This document shows, one piece after another, positions 58,146 to 64,000 of a stretch of 64,000 bases of DNA. Position 1 is the stretch's first letter, and each line of letters opens with the position of its first letter. Origin of the DNA: Hominimerdicola alba 8 (GTDB taxonomy: Bacteria; Bacillota; Clostridia; Oscillospirales; Ruminococcaceae); NCBI RefSeq assembly GCF_000178155.2, contig NZ_ADKM02000130.1, forward strand, positions 1 to 64,000, written 5' to 3'. The notes beneath the pieces were generated by a model. It saw nothing but the letters and a program-made list of their open reading frames with translations, was not told the origin of the DNA and did not search any database. The translations under genes were made by a program, and so were the position numbers.

Positions 58146-59375
58146 ATGAAAAAAATGAAAAATCTGTTTGAATACGCTACCAAAGAACTTTCGCAGGACG
58201 CTTTTCTCCGCTGGCTCTTTGAAAACTACAAATGCGAAAAGGAAAAGGTAAGAGAAGCTGCTTACAAACTTCTCAACGAATTCTGCTGTCTAAAAATGAA
58301 AGACGGTGATATAACTGATCTAAAGACCTGCGGGCAGTATAAGAAAATTGATGTCACTGTCTGCTTCAAATATAATGACAGATGCTATCTTGTCGCCATC
58401 GAGGACAAAACTTTCTCTAATGAGCATGACCAGCTGAAAAAATACAACGATGCGCTCGAAAACAAAGAAAACAAATATGATATATGCGATAAATTTGAAT
58501 TAAGTGATGATGAATATAATAATTTAAAGATATTCAAGATATTCTATAAAACAGATGATGATTATTTCAAAGAAAAAGATATATGTGAAAAAAACGGCTG
58601 GAAACATTATTTCATAGATGATGTAAGCAAGCTGTTCAGTGGCATTTCCAACACAGGCAGTGAAATACTTGATGATTATATAGAACATCTTACTATAACA
58701 AGAAAAAAGGTTAACGAAGTATCTGCTGAACCGATAAAAAAATGGGATTATCGCAATTTCAGAACATACCTCCATAAAGTTATACTGCCGGAAGCGGAGA
58801 AAATATTTGACGGTAAAAAATGTAAGATGACACATGTCGGCTGGTACGCCTATGCGTCATTAGAATTCAAACATAATTACGATTTTTATAAGGTAAAGCC
58901 AAACAAGGAAACAGAAGATAAAATTAAAAAAAAAGAAACTGAAAATAAAATTACAAAAAAAGAAACTGAATTATCAATGGAGTTGAAGAGCTATGACACG
59001 GAGTCGAAGAACAGTGTCACGGAGTCGAAGAACAGTGTCACGAAGTCGAAGAACAGTGTCACGAAGTCGAAGAACAGTGACACGGGTTTTAAAGTCACAT
59101 TCAGATTGAAAGGAAAAGCCAAATTTGAAGATGACGAGATCATAGATGTGGAGTGCGACCCTAAACTCAAAGATAGCTTCAGGAATATTATTACTAAAAG
59201 CGAAAATTTTAATAAATACTCAAAAAAGTGGTGTGTTTCGAGCTCAAGCAAAAAACTTGATGAAAAGTTTTCAAATAAAAACCAACTTGATATTATGACA
59301 GCTAATATCGTGGCAGTGATAAAGGAACTCGCTGATATATTCGATGAATGCGAACATATTGATGGCATCAAATAA
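58146..59375 (+). CDS. PD-(D/E)XK nuclease superfamily protein
   Basis: 409 residues, AAGGAG before ATG. The opening LFEYATKELSQDAFLRWLFEN is the hallmark of the PDDEXK_4 group; the core has KIDVTVCF (Asp) and IEDKTF (Glu-x-Lys). Around residues 255-310 is a Lys/Glu/Ser/Thr-rich insert with KKETENKITKKETE and four repeats of SKNSVTE-type, encoded by 21-bp units. Base and codon use is more A-rich than all neighbours, pointing to acquisition from elsewhere. Such nucleases occur as defence genes or phage-linked orphans. It stands between two terminators. Confidence 0.78.
   Translation: MKKMKNLFEYATKELSQDAFLRWLFENYKCEKEKVREAAYKLLNEFCCLKMKDGDITDLKTCGQYKKIDVTVCFKYNDRCYLVAIEDKTFSNEHDQLKKYNDALENKENKYDICDKFELSDDEYNNLKIFKIFYKTDDDYFKEKDICEKNGWKHYFIDDVSKLFSGISNTGSEILDDYIEHLTITRKKVNEVSAEPIKKWDYRNFRTYLHKVILPEAEKIFDGKKCKMTHVGWYAYASLEFKHNYDFYKVKPNKETEDKIKKKETENKITKKETELSMELKSYDTESKNSVTESKNSVTKSKNSVTKSKNSDTGFKVTFRLKGKAKFEDDEIIDVECDPKLKDSFRNIITKSENFNKYSKKWCVSSSSKKLDEKFSNKNQLDIMTANIVAVIKELADIFDECEHIDGIK
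58995..59078. repeat. Four in-frame 21-bp tandem repeats in the nuclease gene
   Basis: Units of the form GTCACGGAGTCGAAGAACAGT; the first begins GACACGG, units three and four have CGAAGTCG. 21 is divisible by 3, so gain or loss of units keeps the frame and changes only a spacer. Confidence 0.88.
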
Positions 59376-59388
59376 GTCTGATACATAT

Positions 59389-59418
59389 AAAAAGGGAGTG
59401 CGCATGCGCTCCCTTTTT
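59389..59418 (+). terminator. Terminator of the nuclease gene
   Basis: AAAAAGGGAG.GCGC pairs with GCGC.TCCCTTTTT around AT. Confidence 0.9.
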
Positions 59419-59521
59419 GCGCATTCTCCCACCTCTGCAAACGCGGCAGGATATCCATAACGCTCTCTTCTTACCGCCGTTTCCTCAAAATTTGATTTCA
59501 GTGACTATCACGTAACAAGGG

Positions 59522-59550
59522 TTGACTAATAAAGGGATATATGGTATAAT
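59522..59550 (+). promoter_or_regulatory. Promoter of ilvB
   Basis: TTGACT (59522-59527), 17 bp, TATAAT (59545-59550). No T-box or leader peptide is seen in the 70 bases to the start. Confidence 0.78.
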
Positions 59551-59621
59551 TATATAAATTTTTACTTGCGGACAACGGTTCTGTGAAAAGGGCAGTCTGC
59601 GATTTTCAAGGAGGTCATAAT

Positions 59622-61259
59622 ATGAAAATGACAGTAAGTCAGGCTATGGTCGAATGCTTGAAAGCGGAGGAGATCAAGGTCGTCTACGGTTATCCGGGCG
59701 CGGCTATCTGCCCCTTTTATGATGCACTGCTTGACGCTGAAAAGGATATAAAGCACGTTCTGGTAAGGCATGAAGCCAACGGCGGTCATGCGGCAAGCGG
59801 CTATGCAAGGATATCGGGTAAGCCCGCAGTCTGCATCGCGACCTCAGGACCCGGTGCGGTCAACCTTATAACAGCCATCGCGACCGCTTATGCAGACTCG
59901 ATACCTATAGTCTGCATCACAGGTCAGGTAAATACCGACCAGATAGGTTCTGATGTTTTTCAGGAGGCTGATGTGACAGGCGCGGCTGAACCGTTCGTTA
60001 AACACAGCTACCTGCTGAAAGACCCCGCCGATGTCGCCAGAGTCTTTAAGGAGGCTTTCTATATCGCAGGTTCGGGCAGACCCGGTCCTGTGCTGATAGA
60101 TGTTCCGATGGATGTCCAGAAGATGACAGTTGATTTCAAATACCCCAAGACCTGCGAGATACGCAGTTATAAACCCACAGGCAAGGGCAACGCTTTGCAG
60201 GTAAAGCGCGTAACCGAAGCACTGCGCTCGGCTGAAAAGCCCCTTATCTGTATCGGCGGCGGCGTTTTCGCATCAAATGCACAGGCTGAGGTCGTTGCGC
60301 TTTCCGAAAAGCTGAATATCCCCGTTATCACTACTATGATGGGCATTTCAGTCTTATCGGATGATAACCCGCTGTTCGTGGGCATGATAGGCACACACGG
60401 CACTAAGATAGCTAACTACGCTGTCAATGCCTGCGATACATTGTTCCTTGTGGGCGCAAGGGTGGGCGACCGCGCAGTCAAGACTCCGCTGGCACTTGAA
60501 AAGACCACCAAGATACTCCATATAGATATCGACCCCGCCGAGATAGGCAAGAATATCGGCGCGGATATCCCGCTTGTCGGCGATGCGAAGCTGGTTTTGC
60601 AGCAGATGCTCGCCTATATAGATAAGCACCCCGACGGCACTGCCGACCATACCGCGTGGCTCGGTCAGATAGCGGAAAAACGCACACCGGTCAAGTTTGA
60701 AAAGCCTGTCAAAGGCACTGTAAACCCCAAAGAGTTTTTACAGAAACTTGCTGAAAGAATGCCTGCAAATGTCAATATCTGCGCCGATGTCGGTCAGAAC
60801 CAGATCTGGACGAGCAGATATTACTTCAAACGCGGCGGACGTTTCCTGACTTCGGGTGGCATGGGCACTATGGGCTACTCACTGCCCTGTGCGATAGGCG
60901 CGAGAATGGCTGACGAGAGCCGTCCCACTATCGCAATATGCGGTGACGGCGGCTTCCAGATGAATATGATGGAACTGGCAACTGCGGTGCAGTACGGTGT
61001 CGATGTCAAGGTCATCGTCTTCACCAATACCCGTCTGGGCATGGTGCGCGAACTCCAGACAAAAGGCTATAACGACAGACAGATAGCCGTCTTCCTCGAC
61101 GGTTCGCCCGATTTCGTAAAACTGGCGGCGGCTTACGGTATACCCGCTGTCCGCGTAAAGGACAGCAAGTCAGCCGATAAAGCCATAGAGATGCTGGCTG
61201 AGGAAAAAGGCATGCTGCTCTGTGAAGTAGTTGTCGATAAGGATTTCCCCACATTGTAA
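59622..61259 (+). CDS. ilvB: Acetolactate synthase, large subunit
   Basis: 545 residues from ATG at 59622 (AAGGAGG upstream). ThDP enzyme that joins two pyruvates, or pyruvate and 2-oxobutyrate, in branched-chain amino-acid synthesis. N-terminal Pyr domain with VRHEANGGHAASGYAR, whose Glu activates ThDP; a middle FAD-type domain; and a C-terminal PP domain with GDGGFQMNMMELATAV for Mg and ThDP. The usual HEQGAAHAADGYAR stretch differs slightly. An orphan gene (61270) and ilvN follow. Confidence 0.95.
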   Translation: MKMTVSQAMVECLKAEEIKVVYGYPGAAICPFYDALLDAEKDIKHVLVRHEANGGHAASGYARISGKPAVCIATSGPGAVNLITAIATAYADSIPIVCITGQVNTDQIGSDVFQEADVTGAAEPFVKHSYLLKDPADVARVFKEAFYIAGSGRPGPVLIDVPMDVQKMTVDFKYPKTCEIRSYKPTGKGNALQVKRVTEALRSAEKPLICIGGGVFASNAQAEVVALSEKLNIPVITTMMGISVLSDDNPLFVGMIGTHGTKIANYAVNACDTLFLVGARVGDRAVKTPLALEKTTKILHIDIDPAEIGKNIGADIPLVGDAKLVLQQMLAYIDKHPDGTADHTAWLGQIAEKRTPVKFEKPVKGTVNPKEFLQKLAERMPANVNICADVGQNQIWTSRYYFKRGGRFLTSGGMGTMGYSLPCAIGARMADESRPTIAICGDGGFQMNMMELATAVQYGVDVKVIVFTNTRLGMVRELQTKGYNDRQIAVFLDGSPDFVKLAAAYGIPAVRVKDSKSADKAIEMLAEEKGMLLCEVVVDKDFPTL

Positions 61260-61269
61260 GAGGTGCGAG

Positions 61270-61827
61270 ATGCTGCATTACAGGATACTCAGCTATGGCA
61301 GTGACTATGACTGGGAGTATATGGTAGACCTCATCTCACTTCGCGATGCGGGCGAGATAGAGCGCCAGTTCGTCAGAAGGCTCAGCGATATGTCCCGCGA
61401 TGATGCTTTTGCCGATGATGCTTCGGCGGCACTGATGAAAGATATCGACCGCGCCGAACGTACAGGCGAGTACGCGGTCATCACACCAAAAGGCAAGGGC
61501 TGTATCACCTGCCTGTCCAACGCAGTGCGCTTCGGGCTGATGGTCATAGATGCCGCCAAAAACGGCAAGCCCGTCATAACTAAGCCCTACGCCGCAGATA
61601 TCGCGGTGCTTGAATGGCTGGCAAGGGCGGGGGAGCATACGCTGGTGCTCACAGATAATGAGTGCGATAAGTCGCTGAAAGAGGTGCTGACACTGGTCAA
61701 TAACGGCGAAGCAGACCTCGAATATCAGGGGCAGACTTACTCGGCATACAGCATCAGGGATTGTATCGATGCTCTGCTGCCGCTCATTGAAAAAAATGAG
61801 GGCACTGCCGAAGAGGACACTCTCTGA
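61270..61827 (+). CDS. Hypothetical protein between ilvB and ilvN
   Basis: 185 residues from ATG at 61270 with AGAGGTG upstream. Alpha-beta mix without signal or membrane segment: WEYMVDLISLRDAGEIERQFVRRLSDM at the start, ITPKGKGCITCLSNAVRFGLMVIDAAKNGKPVITK in the middle, then a possible DNA- or metabolite-binding helix pair. No family recognised. Its position in the ilv cluster suggests co-transcription with ilvB, but a separate ilvN promoter follows it. Confidence 0.65.
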   Translation: MLHYRILSYGSDYDWEYMVDLISLRDAGEIERQFVRRLSDMSRDDAFADDASAALMKDIDRAERTGEYAVITPKGKGCITCLSNAVRFGLMVIDAAKNGKPVITKPYAADIAVLEWLARAGEHTLVLTDNECDKSLKEVLTLVNNGEADLEYQGQTYSAYSIRDCIDALLPLIEKNEGTAEEDTL

Positions 61828-61861
61828 GCGCAAGGAAAATAATTCTGATATGCTCGCGTTA

Positions 61862-61879
61862 TTAACTTTATTAAGTTAA
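61862..61879 (+). promoter_or_regulatory. Palindrome upstream of ilvN
   Basis: TTAACTT-TATT-AAGTTAA with perfect 7-bp arms, 31 bases before a TATAAT (61910-61915) whose -35 is weak. It may be an activator or repressor site. Confidence 0.45.
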
Positions 61880-61957
61880 AATGTTAAAGAAATGGTCATA
61901 ATATCATAGTATAATAAATAGGTGTGGAATTTATTTCCCGAAAACGGAGGTTTTAAT

Positions 61958-62455
61958 ATGAAGCATACCATCTCAGTCCTCGTAGAGAACCATAGCGGTG
62001 TTCTGTCAAGAATATCGGGTCTGTTCTCAAGAAGAGGCTTCAATATCGAAAGTCTGGCTGTAGGTCCCACAAATGATGAGTCCATATCAAGGATAACCAT
62101 CGTTGCTGACGGTGACGATCATACCGTTGAGCAGATCGAGAAACAGCTGAACAAGCTGATCGAGGTCATCAAAGTCAAGACCTTCGGCAGAGATGAATTT
62201 GTAGCGCGTGAACTTATGATAGTCAAGGTGAATGCCCCCGCCGACAAGAGAAGCGAGATAATGACCATAGCCGAGATCACGGGCGCTAAGGTAATGGATA
62301 TCACCCTTACCACCATGACGCTGGAGATATGTGACAGATATGACAGGCTGTGCCGTTTTGAGAAAGTTATCGAGCCTTACGGCATACTCGAAATGGCAAG
62401 GACGGGAACTGTCGCTGTTGAACGCGGCGCAGAGTATTTCAGCGCAAAAAAGTAA
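61958..62455 (+). CDS. ilvN: Acetolactate synthase, small (regulatory) subunit
   Basis: 165 residues from ATG at 61958 (CGGAGG upstream). The N-terminal ACT domain (1-78; HTISVLVENHSGVLSRISGLFSRRGFNIESLAVG) binds valine for feedback control, and the C-terminal domain contacts the large subunit. Lengths and blocks match IlvH/IlvN of about 160 residues. It lies 62 bases before ilvC. Confidence 0.95.
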   Translation: MKHTISVLVENHSGVLSRISGLFSRRGFNIESLAVGPTNDESISRITIVADGDDHTVEQIEKQLNKLIEVIKVKTFGRDEFVARELMIVKVNAPADKRSEIMTIAEITGAKVMDITLTTMTLEICDRYDRLCRFEKVIEPYGILEMARTGTVAVERGAEYFSAKK

Positions 62456-62504
62456 GTAATTTGCCCCATCACAGGGTAAAATAAATCAATCCAAAAATAT
62501 TTAG

Positions 62505-63542
<1,038 letters not shown>

Positions 63543-63565
63543 TTTTCTGACAAATAAGCTATATG

Positions 63566-63597
63566 AAACTCTCCCGCGTGTCGGGAGAGTTTTTTTT
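63566..63597 (+). terminator. Terminator of ilvC
   Basis: AAACTCTCCCG pairs with CGGGAGAGTTT, then T run. Confidence 0.92.
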
Positions 63598-63640
63598 GTT
63601 TTGTTTCCAAAATGGAAATGTTAATTCTTAACAATTTCTG

Positions 63641-63669
63641 TTGACTTTCGGCTCTGCCTGCATTATAAT
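63641..63669 (+). promoter_or_regulatory. Promoter of a short leader RNA
   Basis: TTGACT (63641-63646), 17 bp, TATAAT (63664-63669). Confidence 0.75.
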
Positions 63670-63675
63670 TATCTT

Positions 63676-63748
63676 AAGGTGCAAATATGTCTTGGGGAGA
63701 GGCGTACCCGAAAACCGCAGCTGGGGTAGCTGTGGTCTTCTTTTTTGC
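63676..63748 (+). ncRNA. Short RNA or attenuator ending in a strong terminator
   Basis: From the predicted start about 70 bases to ACCGCAGCT-GGGGT-AGCTGTGGT and CTTCTTTTTT. A GGGGAGAGGCGTACCCG segment precedes the stem. No coding sequence. A small RNA or a leader for the downstream gene; the downstream gene also has its own promoter. Confidence 0.5.
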
Positions 63749-63836
63749 CCTGAATGCTATATGTCGTTTGGTATAAAAATGTTGCGTAAAAATGAGCAAA
63801 ATGCAATAAATTTTAGTCATGAGGACTGCGGAGATT

Positions 63837-63866
63837 GACAAGAATTCCAAAACGTGTTATAATTTT
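63837..63866 (+). promoter_or_regulatory. Promoter of the PP2C gene
   Basis: TTGACA (63836-63841), about 18 bp, TATAAT (near 63860), 50 bases before the start codon. Confidence 0.7.
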
Positions 63867-63915
63867 AGTGTGGGCGCATATGCGCGAATCGTGTGATTTT
63901 TTTGGGGTCTGATCT

Positions 63916-64000
63916 ATGAAGTACTACGTTTATGGATATACCAATACAGGTAACAGAGATAAAAATGAAGATGCCGTACTGGTCGGTAATGAAGTAGTCA
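63916..64000 (+). CDS. PP2C-type Ser/Thr protein phosphatase, 3' partial
   Basis: 28 residues before the window ends: MKYYVYGYTNTGNRDKNEDA then VLVGNEVV. The segment TGNRDKNEDAVLV fits the first metal motif (G-x-x-R-x-x-N-E-D) of PP2C/PrpC phosphatases. Ribosome site weak (GGGGT). In Bacillota these partner with PASTA kinases. The rest lies beyond the window. Confidence 0.7.
   Translation, partial: MKYYVYGYTNTGNRDKNEDAVLVGNEVV

Noticed and set aside
58995-59078. 21-bp repeats as a CRISPR or attachment site
   Set aside because: Perfectly adjacent units with no spacers inside an intact reading frame.

Overview
The window looks like a chromosome segment of a fibre-degrading Ruminococcus-type member of the Oscillospiraceae (Clostridia, Bacillota). 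The signs are three secreted proteins with type I dockerin repeats, strong AGGAGG-type ribosome binding sites, many TTGACA/TATAAT promoters with 17-bp spacing, a T-box leader, Rex, cotJABC spore-coat genes and Gram-positive-type FtsEX plus peptidoglycan hydrolases. The species cannot be fixed from the sequence alone.

Layout. 1-3.7 kb: the end of a PAS-repeat diguanylate cyclase and two dockerin proteins (an SGNH-like esterase candidate and a CAP-domain protein). 4.1-8.6 kb: a small orphan gene and an ABC exporter (ATPase plus a giant coiled-coil FtsX-type permease). 8.6-10.0 kb: a 1.4-kb gene-free zone packed with palindromes and duplicated leader sequence, which also holds the T-box for asnS. 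10.0-16 kb: asnS, a membrane protein, asnA behind a short attenuator-like leader, a D,D-carboxypeptidase and an MBL-fold lipoprotein. 16-24 kb: rpsO-pnp, two zinc-ribbon membrane paralogues, recD2 and a macro-domain protein. 24-30.5 kb, mostly minus strand: tRNA-Thr, a small gene, an RlmI-like methyltransferase, RNase R, a helical protein, a GNAT protein and secG. 30.7-33.3 kb: cotJABC and nspC. 33.3-35.2 kb: a four-gene ExbB/ExbD-like stator operon. 35.4-39.7 kb: rex, then bioY-bioB-bioD-bioA behind a probable BirA operator. 40-46 kb: a YgjP-like peptidase, an SH3 protein, a sugar-binding lipoprotein with a LacI-type operator, and an LRR-dockerin protein. 46.7-49.2 kb: a GHKL histidine kinase, a small ORF and a lipoprotein gene broken by an in-frame stop. 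49.3-51.1 kb: rimM-trmD and HPr. 51.6-58 kb: a PucR-type regulator, ftsE-ftsX and two coiled-coil M23 hydrolases. 58.1-59.4 kb: an A-rich PD-(D/E)XK nuclease gene with in-frame 21-bp repeats. 59.6-63.5 kb: ilvB, an orphan gene, ilvN and ilvC. The window ends in a PP2C-type phosphatase.

The non-coding DNA carries at least two transposase-less inverted-repeat (MITE-like) families. Family A has four copies with a 126-bp full form, and two copies have perfect 8-bp target duplications. Family B has two copies of about 90-103 bp with ends resembling TATAGCAATCC. A small GC-rich hairpin occurs alone and also nested inside one family A copy. No complete insertion sequence, prophage or CRISPR array was seen.

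The candidate for a little-described system is the 33.3-35.2 kb operon. An ExbB/TolQ-like channel subunit and an ExbD/TolR-like subunit, normally envelope motors of Gram-negative bacteria, are followed by two paralogous proteins that look like detached ExbD extracellular domains. One is lipid-anchored and one has a single transmembrane helix.
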